DNA from: a virus
Reading direction: 5' to 3' (one strand)
Virus record (IMG/VR): IMGVR_UViG_3300030503_001052
Location: 1 to 26,469 of that record
DNA length: 26,469 nucleotides
The translations under genes and the position numbers were made by a program. The notes under the pieces were generated by a model. It saw only the letters and a program-made list of their open reading frames with translations. It had not been told where the DNA came from and did not search any database. Of the stretch, positions 6,188 through 14,857 are shown piece by piece (positions within the stretch are counted from its first letter, which is position 1; each line of letters begins with the position of its first letter).

Positions 6188-8314
6188 TTAATCCTTTGTT
6201 TGGTAGCGAAGCTGCGTGTAGGCGTACGATGTCTCAAGGTTGTCGTACCGATTGAAGCCAAATTCATTGCGAAAGGACCAATTGGCAGACCTGTTCATTG
6301 CATACAAGGAGCCCGAGGTATTGTCAAACGTACCGATAACAAGATAGGACGAACTTGATGACATCACATACCCTGCCTGTGGCATGAAGATGCCATCAAA
6401 GCTCATCAGGAGAGGCACCATCATCGCGTACGTGCTACTGGAGCCGCCGATTAAATAGGCAAAATTGATGGAATTCATCAGGAAGACAGACTGCCGCGTG
6501 TTCTCTATTTTCGTAACGGAGTAATTTTGCAGACCATTCCACATTGGCCCATAGTTGACTGGCGGACTTTTGTAGGCAGGCGCACCGCTGGTGTAACTAA
6601 GCGACGTGTCCGCCAGGCTGGTGCTTGTCACTGCACAGGTGAGTTGACTTGGCAGGCGCGGGTAGATCAAATCGAAATCTGCTATCGCATACAACAGCGT
6701 TGGTGTGACGAATATGGATGCCCCGTTTTCGCTGAGAGCGCCGACGGCACCAATAGCGCCGGTCGTGCCGAGCGGACTTGACAGCTTGGCGCTTTTGACC
6801 GCAACAGTGACGGATGCGCCCTTTGCCGCGCCAGTGACCGCCACCCCGATCTCGACGCCGTACGCAAACGTATTATCCAGGGACTCCTCGGCAGTAGTCC
6901 AATATCCGGTCGCATACGCGTTGGTAGATGAGGCGATGGTCGGGAAAAACATCGGAATATAAGCGACCCCGGCTGGTACGCCATTCGACGCGTAGCCCCA
7001 GCCGCCTGCGGTTGGACTAGCGTAAGCGGCCCCTTGCAAGGGGGTGTACGCTTTGGAATACGCGACGATACCATTAGGCGTGATAGCCGTGCCCGTGAAG
7101 GGAATCTTTAAGTGACAATTCGCTTCAATGTAATAGAAATTATAGCCGTCGTAATAGGAGTGTGCGCCGGAGCCGCAGCGCGACAACGATGTGATGGGTG
7201 TGGGGGTTGATACGAAGCTGTTGTTTGATCCAAGAATCGGGACCACATTGCCGATCGTCAAGGTTTTTGTGCCCGGCGCGTAGGTGATCAGGGTGAGCGC
7301 ACCCGCAACAACGCCACCAGGCGTTCCAGCGAAGCGCTGGTAGAGGACGATCTGGTTATTGGCGTTGAGAGCCGAGAAAATGAACCCGCTGCCGTCCCGC
7401 CCGGTGTAGGCCGCCTGCGCGGCTGTCAGCGCATAGGTGGCATTGATCGTGAAGGTAAGACCTGACGTATTCAGGGTCACCACATACATCGTGCCGTAGT
7501 TGCCGATATCCGATCGGAAATACAGGAATGTGCCCGTATTTCCCAACGGGATCAGATCGACGTTCGACGTTGAGCCGCCGGCAGCAATGCCCAGCGTGGC
7601 GACAGGTTGATTCGTGCCTATCGTAATCGCACCAGCGCTGGTAACGGAGAAAGCCTGAAGACCACCGATGGTAGCGCCACTGGAGACGCCATACCCGTTC
7701 TGCACTTTGATAAAAGGTATGTTATACGCGTAGGCGCTCGGCACCAGATCGGCATACGTGATCATGGCGCCGGTCGAACCGTTGCACGTGACGATTTCCG
7801 CATTCGCGCCGCTGCCTGCAAGTACCATCCATACGTCGCTTGCGCCGCCGTTATCGACTATTTTTACCGGCTGTGACGGGTATATTTGATAGCCGGAGGC
7901 AACAAAGTAGCCGTTGTTTGCTCCGATCGCCGAAACAGAAAAGACCGTGTTATTCAGATTACCATTTGTACGACTAATCCTCGTCCAGTACGGGTAAGAG
8001 GATGACCCGTTGGAGCCGTCGAGATACCCATAGAGCGAATCTGTCTCTGCGTCATAGACGAAATCGCGATTGGTATAGGTGGCGGGGAATTCCATCTTGC
8101 CATATCCGGCGAGATAGGGAGCATTCTGCGAGTTCTTTGTATAGGTATTCCCGGATGTGGTATTGGTAACCGGGTAGTTTGCGCGATACAGCGGCGCGCT
8201 GACATTGCCATCGTAGCCGAGCAGGACCGCATCGCCTGGATTGATCGTCCGGAACCCGGTATTGGTGAAGGTAAGGAGCGTGTTCGCGCTACCGAAAAGC
8301 TGACTTGATCTCAT
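6188..8314 (-). CDS. Large tail fibre / receptor-binding protein
   Basis: About 708 residues, rich in Ser, Thr, Gly, Asn and Tyr, with almost no charged helices, as in phage fibres and propeller-type adhesins. Short recurrent beta motifs (FVYDAETDSLYGYLDG, FLYFRSDIGNYGTMYV, YYDGYNFYYIEANCH) suggest a beta-propeller or beta-helix, but no enzyme motif is recognisable. I put the start at the ATG at 8314, which makes an ATGA overlap with the preceding gene; an ATG four codons earlier (8326) is the alternative. It stands between a fibre N-terminal-type protein and a small FLxRF protein. A receptor-binding role is inferred from composition and position. Confidence 0.6.
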   Translation of the reverse strand: MRSSQLFGSANTLLTFTNTGFRTINPGDAVLLGYDGNVSAPLYRANYPVTNTTSGNTYTKNSQNAPYLAGYGKMEFPATYTNRDFVYDAETDSLYGYLDGSNGSSSYPYWTRISRTNGNLNNTVFSVSAIGANNGYFVASGYQIYPSQPVKIVDNGGASDVWMVLAGSGANAEIVTCNGSTGAMITYADLVPSAYAYNIPFIKVQNGYGVSSGATIGGLQAFSVTSAGAITIGTNQPVATLGIAAGGSTSNVDLIPLGNTGTFLYFRSDIGNYGTMYVVTLNTSGLTFTINATYALTAAQAAYTGRDGSGFIFSALNANNQIVLYQRFAGTPGGVVAGALTLITYAPGTKTLTIGNVVPILGSNNSFVSTPTPITSLSRCGSGAHSYYDGYNFYYIEANCHLKIPFTGTAITPNGIVAYSKAYTPLQGAAYASPTAGGWGYASNGVPAGVAYIPMFFPTIASSTNAYATGYWTTAEESLDNTFAYGVEIGVAVTGAAKGASVTVAVKSAKLSSPLGTTGAIGAVGALSENGASIFVTPTLLYAIADFDLIYPRLPSQLTCAVTSTSLADTSLSYTSGAPAYKSPPVNYGPMWNGLQNYSVTKIENTRQSVFLMNSINFAYLIGGSSSTYAMMVPLLMSFDGIFMPQAGYVMSSSSSYLVIGTFDNTSGSLYAMNRSANWSFRNEFGFNRYDNLETSYAYTQLRYQTKD

Positions 8315-8901
8315 GAAACGGACCATCCCATTATTGTGTCGACATAGGTGAAGACCCTTGTCTCATTGTTCAAATCACAGATATACGGGCCGACAACGCC
8401 GTTGATCGGGGCGCCGTTCCCCAGAACCGACAGATTGTTCACTGCAAACGTGCCGCTATAGTCATGCACCGTGACTTGCCATTTCGGCTTCGGATTTGCC
8501 GGCAGGGCGACGTTAAAGCCGCCATTGGCGGTATTGGCTTCAACCAGGTCATTGTTGCTTGCCGTGTAATTGCCGGTTGCCGTGACCAGATTTTGCGGAA
8601 CCGCGATGTCCTCGGCCAGGAGAGTCAACACGACGATCGCCGACCCGCTCAAATTGATCGCCGCGCCACCATTGGTGGAGGCAATGGGCATGCGCGACAA
8701 GGTCGTGCCGGACGCCGAATAGACGCCATGCCCAGCCTCACTGGCAAGCGAGACAGGATCGAAGATCCCGTACGACACCGTTTCCTGATCGACGACGCCA
8801 CCGAGCGCAAAGGACAGAAAGCCGTTGACAGCTGCACCCAGCGTGATCGTGCCGGTACCGGTTGTCGCGGTGCCCACTTTAACGAGATCGTGGAAAGCCA
8901 T
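8311..8901 (-). CDS. Fibre-type virion protein with GTGTITLG domain
   Basis: A 196-residue protein starting MAFHDLVKVGTATTGTGTITLGAAVNGF. The pattern DLVKV-TATTGTGTITLG...GF-SF is a familiar domain found at the start of phage fibre and decoration proteins. Residues about 25-90 continue it (VSYGIFDP, HGVYSASGTTLSR, STNGGAAINLSG). The C-terminal 90 residues are another beta-rich region. It would be a short fibre, or the connector for the large fibre encoded just downstream, with which it overlaps by ATGA. The ATG at 8901 follows an AGGCAGG-like site. Confidence 0.7.
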   Translation of the reverse strand: MAFHDLVKVGTATTGTGTITLGAAVNGFLSFALGGVVDQETVSYGIFDPVSLASEAGHGVYSASGTTLSRMPIASTNGGAAINLSGSAIVVLTLLAEDIAVPQNLVTATGNYTASNNDLVEANTANGGFNVALPANPKPKWQVTVHDYSGTFAVNNLSVLGNGAPINGVVGPYICDLNNETRVFTYVDTIMGWSVS

Positions 8902-8907
8902 GCCTGC

Positions 8908-9348
8908 CTAGGGCGTCGGGTTAAGAATGGCCGCAACCCGGTCCACCGTGATCGCCGTAATTTTGCCGGCGCAATAGTTCACGCCGGCCACGATCTGCGG
9001 ATCGTTCAGCACCACGGACTTCGCATGGTTCAGCATGTTCATGAAATCCGCTGCCTCCATATCGGTTTTCGCCAATGTCAGGATCGCGATCCGCTCCGGT
9101 TGAAGGAAGCGATTCAAAAAATCGAATGACGTCATTGGTACGTAGAGCGACGACGGGTAGCCGGTAATCAGCGAGATGCCGTCCAGCTTCTGCACCCATT
9201 GGCCGTGCCAGATCCATACGTCAGCCGGCTGCGCGGTTGCTGGTAGGGGCATGAGGGTGGCGCTTATCGGACAAGTGCCATCGACGCAGGGCACTGAGCC
9301 GGTATATTGGCGGGTCGTCGCGTCGTATTGGTAAGCAGTGGAAGTCAT
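8908..9348 (-). CDS. FLxRF-type fibre-associated protein
   Basis: A 146-residue protein. The N-terminal 50 residues look like a small tail-accessory domain (YQYDATTRQYTG, CVDGTCP, DVWIWHGQWVQKLDG). The C-terminal half is the widespread phage module FDFLNRFLQPERIAILTLAK, DMEAADFMNMLNHAKSV and a final DRVAAIL. It shares the DFLxRF, AIL and VNYxAG elements with the protein at 5817-6185. Both follow a large fibre gene directly, so each fibre probably has its own small partner. Fibre chaperone or attachment functions are guesses from context. Confidence 0.6.
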   Translation of the reverse strand: MTSTAYQYDATTRQYTGSVPCVDGTCPISATLMPLPATAQPADVWIWHGQWVQKLDGISLITGYPSSLYVPMTSFDFLNRFLQPERIAILTLAKTDMEAADFMNMLNHAKSVVLNDPQIVAGVNYCAGKITAITVDRVAAILNPTP

Positions 9349-9371
9349 CGGTAGAGTAGCAATCGTAACAA

Positions 9372-10826
9372 TCAGATTTTCATGAACATCGAGGTGCCGG
9401 CACCAGCGGTCGAAGTCAGGTTCGGCAACTGCGCCGCATAGAGCGGGTTAAATTCCGGGATGAGGCTCAAGGATCCAGCTAAAATGCCGGTTCCGAAGGC
9501 ATTCACGTTGAACATGTCAACGCAAATATCCTCCGTCTGGAAACTTTGCTGGACCAGTGGCACTGTGGTCGGGTTATAAATGAAAGCGACAGTCGAGGTG
9601 TTTCGTCCGTATACGATCCCGCCACCCATGATGGAATTCTCTTCAGAGCTACACACTGCCCACAGGGTCGGGGAGATTTCGAGTATGCGCGCGCCGAAAC
9701 CGGAGGGAGCGAAACCTTGATTCATTGCACTGGTGTAATACAAGGTCCAATTGACGCCGTCTGGTGAGGAATAATAGGCGTTCACGCCACCAGTCAACGC
9801 GATCCCATACAGGGTGCCGCCGATATTTTCCATGGCGATGAACTGCATGTCGGCTCTCTTCGTCCAATTGGTGAAATTGGCCGAGGTGTACACCACCCCA
9901 AAAATCAGCGCGACATAATTGGTACCGACGTATGACAGCTTATAGTTCCAGAAACTGGTGATCGCATTGGCGGCCGCGTTAATCGGCGGCGTTGGACACA
10001 ACATGCTTCCAGTGAATGCATTGTCGATCACGTTGATTGCGGTCTTCGTATTTCCAACGCCAACCTTCCAGGCAGAGAATGTATAGGGCGCTCCACCGCT
10101 TCCAGTCGCCAAAGACACTCCCCCAACCTCCCCAGTGGTAAGGACGTTCAACAACGATTGATAGGCGCTGCCGCCGATATTATTGGTGTCATAGCACCAT
10201 TGGGTGCCGTTATAGAAGATGCAATTATTGCAGCCGCCCTGCAATGCGACGACGATTGAAGCAGAAGACACCATTTGCGAAGGGCCATAAATCGGCGCTC
10301 CGCCACCGTAGGTATATGCCTGCGTCCAGGCGGTCAGGTTGGTGCTGCTATAGACGTAATCTTGACCAGATTCACCTGTCGTGCCGGCAACCAGGGCGTA
10401 ATAGGTTGCGCCGAGTTTTGCGATCCCACAACACCAAGTGCCGGCGACAGCATTGATTTGACCATTGGTCCAATTAACGAGATCGCTGGAGAAGGAAATC
10501 GCCGCCCCGTCGACGCCGGTACTCGCAGATGTAAATCCGCATAGGATGTGATAGGGTCCAATCACCGAACTATCAGTAAACAGTCCCTGACCGCTGCCGG
10601 ATCCAGAATAAATATTAAAGCCGGACGCAGGGCCGACGCTGACGAACGGTGGCCCGGTCAAATAACCAAGATTGTTGTTCAGGTAGGTCAGCGTCGGATA
10701 CGTCGCCAGCGACACAATCGAACCGTTGGCAGGCAAAATGCCCGCCGCGACACCAACCGGAGCGGTCGATACCGCAGGAAATACATAGCCCTCCGGCAGC
10801 GCACCCGTGTCAAGTAAATCGCTCAA
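9372..10826 (-). CDS. Tail fibre with Asp-box-like propeller repeats
   Basis: A 484-residue protein that begins with a short connector (MSDLLDTGALPEGYVFP, a fibre-type start) and then contains at least four recurrent motifs of the form S-S-x(2-4)-N-W-T: around Trp119 (SSDLVNWTNG), Trp167 (SSTNLTAWTQ), Trp321 (TSANFTNWTKR) and Trp360 (SSPDGVNWTLY). These resemble Asp-box/BNR repeats of sialidase-type beta-propellers, each preceded by a strand with Tyr (YVYSS, VVYTS, AYYSS). A glycan-binding, receptor-recognition propeller is likely; a hydrolase is possible but no catalytic residues can be named. The start is a TTG at 10826, one base after the previous stop codon, with no better ATG nearby. Confidence 0.6.
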   Translation of the reverse strand: MSDLLDTGALPEGYVFPAVSTAPVGVAAGILPANGSIVSLATYPTLTYLNNNLGYLTGPPFVSVGPASGFNIYSGSGSGQGLFTDSSVIGPYHILCGFTSASTGVDGAAISFSSDLVNWTNGQINAVAGTWCCGIAKLGATYYALVAGTTGESGQDYVYSSTNLTAWTQAYTYGGGAPIYGPSQMVSSASIVVALQGGCNNCIFYNGTQWCYDTNNIGGSAYQSLLNVLTTGEVGGVSLATGSGGAPYTFSAWKVGVGNTKTAINVIDNAFTGSMLCPTPPINAAANAITSFWNYKLSYVGTNYVALIFGVVYTSANFTNWTKRADMQFIAMENIGGTLYGIALTGGVNAYYSSPDGVNWTLYYTSAMNQGFAPSGFGARILEISPTLWAVCSSEENSIMGGGIVYGRNTSTVAFIYNPTTVPLVQQSFQTEDICVDMFNVNAFGTGILAGSLSLIPEFNPLYAAQLPNLTSTAGAGTSMFMKI

Positions 10827-10827
10827 T

Positions 10828-12207
10828 TTATTGTTCCATCGTGATATTGATCAACTGAAAATTCCCCGTATTGGTGTCCCCCGCATTGGTGGCCAAACGC
10901 AGCAACACGAAATTCACCAAATCCTGTGCGACCAAGGTGGCGCCAGGAACGATCAGGGAGGCGGTCAGGTAATTGGCGAGGTCTCCTGCCGTGGATGGCG
11001 CAGGCACTTCCTCGGTGAGCTCGGTATAAGCAGGAGCGGCGAGCGCACCGCCGGAAACGATTTGGTAACCTAGCTGCAGGAAATAATTATCATTGGCCGC
11101 GTCCCCGGTGTAATGAAGCCGTAGCTTCAAGGGCTTGGCAACATTGAGCGTCGACAGCACCGGCATGCGCCAAGTGACGCCTGCCACTGCAATTTTTTGG
11201 AACTGCGAAGCCGGCGTGTCACCAATCATGACAGAGTAAGCCGGCGCCGGGATATACATCCGCAAAAGCGGCACGACGTACCGGAATGGCGTGGCGGAAC
11301 CGACCGCCGAGTCGACATACAAGGTATTGGCTTGCGCCTGTGACGCATCGAGCGGCGGCCGGTTCGCGGCGCTGGCGCTCGAATAATAGATGCTCGTCCC
11401 ATCGCAATGCACCGTATCCGCATGGCCTTGCAGGATCGGCACGCCACCGCCACCCAGCGCGATCGCGATCAGTGAATACGGCCCGCTGGTCAGGTTGATG
11501 ACAATCCACTTACCAAACGCGGCGGGAAACGTCAGCTCGACGTTTTCTGTTAGTGCGCCGGTGACCTTGATTAGCTTGTTGTACGCCTGCAATGGGGTGA
11601 TCGTCACGATTCCGCCTGTCGTGGGCACCACCACTTCCCAAGGGTTGTTTGGATCTTGCCAACCGATATCGCCGGGATTGTTTGAATTTTTTTGCAGAAC
11701 CTGATATTGCGTCCCGGCAGGAAATAAATAGGCGGGTGTGACCGTGGCGAGGACCCACGCCCGAGTGGCTTGCACCACCGAAGGATCAATCGAAATCGTG
11801 ATGAGCGCGGTGTTCGATGCCAGCAAACCAAAATTGATCACGAGATCGGACGCACTACCATCGGCCAACACCGGCTTATAGGTATCCGGGTAATTCGAGA
11901 TCGCGAACAAGACGCCAGCGGACGTAAATAGGCCGACCTCGCGGATCGTAAAGCCGCCGGTTGCCGGTGGGATGTCCAGCCCTGCCCACATCAGATTGGG
12001 ATTACCCGGATCGACCGACAGCGAGGTGATCGCGCCGCTGTAGACTTGATTGACCAGGGTCGTGCGCGTCGGGTCCGGTGTGGCAATATCGACACCGCCG
12101 CCATCCCCCACTGCCGCCAGATTGAGGACGATGGGCGTGCCGGATACCAGCGCGGCCGCATACAGTGCGGCGCCGGCATTGGTCAAAGTTGCGGAATACG
12201 TCGTCAT
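10828..12207 (-). CDS. Tail-collar fibre protein, DUF3751-type N-terminus
   Basis: A 459-residue protein. The first 150 residues match the phage tail-collar fibre domain (MTTYSATLTNAGAALYAAAL, VGDGGG, LVNQVYSGAITSL, GGFTIREVGLFTSAGVLFAI), which attaches side fibres to gpI/gpJ-type baseplates. The rest is beta-rich, with a LQGHADTVHCDGTSIYY segment typical of phage fibre stalks and a C-terminal half ending in DTNTGNFQLINITMEQ. It directly follows gpI, the usual order in P2-like tails. No Shine-Dalgarno sequence is evident before its ATG. The specific receptor cannot be predicted. Confidence 0.75.
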   Translation of the reverse strand: MTTYSATLTNAGAALYAAALVSGTPIVLNLAAVGDGGGVDIATPDPTRTTLVNQVYSGAITSLSVDPGNPNLMWAGLDIPPATGGFTIREVGLFTSAGVLFAISNYPDTYKPVLADGSASDLVINFGLLASNTALITISIDPSVVQATRAWVLATVTPAYLFPAGTQYQVLQKNSNNPGDIGWQDPNNPWEVVVPTTGGIVTITPLQAYNKLIKVTGALTENVELTFPAAFGKWIVINLTSGPYSLIAIALGGGGVPILQGHADTVHCDGTSIYYSSASAANRPPLDASQAQANTLYVDSAVGSATPFRYVVPLLRMYIPAPAYSVMIGDTPASQFQKIAVAGVTWRMPVLSTLNVAKPLKLRLHYTGDAANDNYFLQLGYQIVSGGALAAPAYTELTEEVPAPSTAGDLANYLTASLIVPGATLVAQDLVNFVLLRLATNAGDTNTGNFQLINITMEQ

Positions 12208-12222
12208 GAAAAAAGTATGGCG

Positions 12223-13092
12223 TCACGTCTGTGAAGACGGATAAATCCATACGGTCTGCCCGGAAATCACCATGGCCCCAAAATTGGGGGCAGCTTCAAC
12301 GGGCGTCTCGATATTGATCTGACGAACATGCGTGCCGGCGTCGCGCATGCTGTTGATGATGGTGCTAATCGCCGTCTGCCAGCCCAGGATGGTCGTAACC
12401 TGCAGCATGGTCAGGCTGACTGCGAAATTCACGTCGAACAGGCCGTAGCTGTTATTGACGAGCTCGTCATAATCGACCACGGAGGCGGCAAGCCCGCCAT
12501 TCAAGACGCGCAGCGCCGACTCGATGGCAACGTTGTTACCCAGCGGCCGGATGACGGTGGCGATAATGCGCGGACCATATTGCGCATCCAGTTCGCCGAG
12601 GTTGCGCGGCACCCCAAAGAAGGCACCTTGATAATCGAGCCACATATCTGCTGCCGAAATGGTATTCATCTGCTGCAGCATGTTGCCGATCTGCTGGCCC
12701 GCCTCGGCCAGTTGCTCCGCATTGGCATCCATGTAGGCCCATAAGACACTCGTGAATCCGTACAGATGGTCGCCGTTGGTTTGCCCGACGTTACCGGCGG
12801 CATCCATCAGTACCTGCGAACTCAACACCGACCGCGCCGAGCTATCCACGTACAGAACGGTATAGCCAGGTTGCGCGGCAATCAACATCGCCAGTTGGGC
12901 GACGGTATAGGCGCGAAGGTTGATCGTCAGCGGTAACGCCGTGCCGCCTACCGGCTTGGTGGTCAAGACGCCGTCGCAGATTGTCCAGGTTAAACCCATG
13001 CCGTTGCACTGGATGCGCAGGGCAAGGAATTGATCCGGGTTCTTGTCAAAAACCCGGTGCAGATAATTAATGAGGCGTTGGGTTAAAGTCAT
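12223..13092 (-). CDS. gpI-like baseplate / tail protein
   Basis: A 289-residue protein immediately after gpJ, with an ATGA overlap. The middle (YMDANAEQLAEAGQQIGNML, MWLDYQGAFFGVPRNLGELD, VIRPLGNNVAIESALRVLNG) has the pattern of gpI-type tail proteins, in which a helical region precedes a WLDxxGxxFGVPR segment. These proteins link the gpJ wedge to the tail fibres. The N-terminal 100 residues are an extra domain (ALRIQCNGMGLTWTICDG and following) beyond the usual short gpI. Assignment rests on order plus this motif. Confidence 0.7.
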   Translation of the reverse strand: MTLTQRLINYLHRVFDKNPDQFLALRIQCNGMGLTWTICDGVLTTKPVGGTALPLTINLRAYTVAQLAMLIAAQPGYTVLYVDSSARSVLSSQVLMDAAGNVGQTNGDHLYGFTSVLWAYMDANAEQLAEAGQQIGNMLQQMNTISAADMWLDYQGAFFGVPRNLGELDAQYGPRIIATVIRPLGNNVAIESALRVLNGGLAASVVDYDELVNNSYGLFDVNFAVSLTMLQVTTILGWQTAISTIINSMRDAGTHVRQINIETPVEAAPNFGAMVISGQTVWIYPSSQT

Positions 13093-14234
13093 GAGAGCGT
13101 GATCGCTCCCGGCATGATCTTCTGGGCGGTAGTCGACGGGGTATCGGCTACCGGCAGCGACGGGGCGTAATTGGCAATACCGGGTATCGCCATCACCAGG
13201 GCGACCAGCTCGGCAATCAGGGCGGAGCCGCCGATCTTGATCCCTTGCAGGTAAGCAAAGACAGCGGCGGTTGCGAGAGTAATGAGACCCGGCACAGTAA
13301 CGCCGTTGATCACAAGGTCAGGCTTGGAGTAGCCGGTCGCGGCGGTAATCACGCCAGTGACGTTGACGGCAATTTCGGTAGCGGCAGCAACAGGCACCTT
13401 GATCCCGGCCGCTTTGTAGCCGGGAACCGCAACCCCTCCCGAGGTGTAATACCCATAGAGCGACTGCGCGGCTTGTGCCACCAAGGCGGCCGACGTGTTG
13501 CCCACGCCATTATGGACATAGCAATTGACGAGACCCACCGGCTGGGTCGGGTCTGTCAGATAGGGTTCCACCACGGAGGTGAACACCGGGCGCTCGATGA
13601 CGTTGCCGTTGGCGTCCAGTACGACCGCCACGCTCATGCCGTAATAGAGAGCGGGGATGGTGCCGCGCGGCAAGGAGGCGATAAAGGCGTTAAAGCGAAG
13701 CTGTTGCTGGGCTGCGGTCTCCGCATCCATGCCGTTGACGAAGGGTGCGAGATTAACCGCCGACACAAACCCGGATGGCGATGGCGTCAGGGTAAAACTC
13801 ACATCCACCACCAGGTTGGTGGATGACCCCACAACTGTCGCGGCAACGGGAATCGCTGCCGTGCTGACGCCAGCGGGAATGATGGTATCGGCGGTCGCGG
13901 CGTATTGGGTTGCGCTGACCGTTGCCGAGAAAAGTGTCCCCGCCGACACCAGGGTTGCCGTCGTCTGCGCAGTGATGGTGACCTGGATCGTGCCTGTCGC
14001 GGCGAATGCGGCCAGCGGCGGGAACGAAAACGACTGGTAGATCGACACGGGGATCGCTTCGCGCAGGCCGTTGAACATTTGCTGGTACAACTGGTCGATT
14101 TCCGCTGCGGGCGCTTCGACCAGCGTCCTGGCAATCGCGCCGACATTAAAATCGGTCAATTGCGTTTGCGTCGCTTTCATGCGGTTGATCATCGCAGCGA
14201 CGATCGAGACGAAATTCTTTATTTGAAACGCCAA
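13089..14234 (-). CDS. Baseplate wedge protein, gpJ family
   Basis: A 381-residue protein with the Baseplate_J pattern: an N-terminal helical region (NVGAIARTLVEAPAAEIDQL), beta-rich central repeats (GTIQVTITAQTTATLVSAG), and the diagnostic segment GMDAETAAQQQLRFNAFIAS, equivalent to the GxDxETxxxxRxR signature. In contractile tails gpJ trimers or hexamers form the wedges around the hub. The start appears to be a TTG at 14234 with AGGGA upstream, eight bases after the gp25-type gene. It overlaps gpI by ATGA. Confidence 0.85.
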   Translation of the reverse strand: MAFQIKNFVSIVAAMINRMKATQTQLTDFNVGAIARTLVEAPAAEIDQLYQQMFNGLREAIPVSIYQSFSFPPLAAFAATGTIQVTITAQTTATLVSAGTLFSATVSATQYAATADTIIPAGVSTAAIPVAATVVGSSTNLVVDVSFTLTPSPSGFVSAVNLAPFVNGMDAETAAQQQLRFNAFIASLPRGTIPALYYGMSVAVVLDANGNVIERPVFTSVVEPYLTDPTQPVGLVNCYVHNGVGNTSAALVAQAAQSLYGYYTSGGVAVPGYKAAGIKVPVAAATEIAVNVTGVITAATGYSKPDLVINGVTVPGLITLATAAVFAYLQGIKIGGSALIAELVALVMAIPGIANYAPSLPVADTPSTTAQKIMPGAITLS

Positions 14235-14242
14235 GATCGTCC

Positions 14243-14857
14243 CTAATACGTGACGCCGGTCGAGGACGTGGTGCCCTGGATGGTTTCAGCGTCGATTGCC
14301 ACCGAGATGGCATTGCCCAGCGCCGTGCCGACCGAGCTGGTGACGCTGCTGATGCGCGGGTCCGCCTCCACCGTGGACTTCGCGTAATTGGCGGCGATCA
14401 GGGTCGATGCCGGGCCATTCTTGCCGCCAATGAGGCGGCGAACCAGGCTCCCGTATTCCGTGTGGTACAGCAGTTCCCCCTGGTCCGTATCCAGTGCATT
14501 GGTCAGCGCCTGGTTCAGATTGGGCAAACCACTGACGACGGCGAAATCACCATGATTAAAAGTGAATTTGCCGTTGGTTAAGAGGATGTCCTGACCGAAA
14601 ACAGCATTCGGGTCGTTTGTGGCGGCGCCGGGCGATGCGGCGGGTATGGTGATCAACCCGCCATTGAGAAAGACCCCTGGCACCACATCGGCTGGATCGT
14701 CCGTCAGATACGGCGGCACCATGTCGTTCAACACGATGATTTCGGCCCACAGTCCGGCATCGCCCAGCTCGCGCGCGGCGATCTTTTGCAAAGTGTCGCC
14801 ATGCTGGGTTGTTACAAAACGGTAGCCGTATAGGGGCTTGTCGAACGGCGTACTCAT
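14243..14857 (-). CDS. LysM domain fused to gp25/gpW baseplate protein
   Basis: A 204-residue protein with two domains. Residues about 9-70 are a LysM fold (VTTQHGDTLQKIAARELGDA, then VLNDMV). Residues about 90-200 match gp25/gpW-type wedge proteins (GDFAVVSGLPNLNQALTNAL, DQGELLYHTEYGSLVRRLIG). gp25-like proteins are the baseplate wedge component around which the sheath starts; LysM domains in contractile tails typically bind the hub or tube base instead of cell wall. In many phages these are two separate proteins. It overlaps the preceding gene by ATGA. Confidence 0.82.
   Translation of the reverse strand: MSTPFDKPLYGYRFVTTQHGDTLQKIAARELGDAGLWAEIIVLNDMVPPYLTDDPADVVPGVFLNGGLITIPAASPGAATNDPNAVFGQDILLTNGKFTFNHGDFAVVSGLPNLNQALTNALDTDQGELLYHTEYGSLVRRLIGGKNGPASTLIAANYAKSTVEADPRISSVTSSVGTALGNAISVAIDAETIQGTTSSTGVTY

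Noticed and set aside
12215-12240. CGTCT-TCAC-AGACG hairpin with a downstream T-run before the collar fibre gene
   Set aside because: The stem is only five pairs, lies in the last codons of gpI, and the T-run is about ten bases away; termination here is unlikely.
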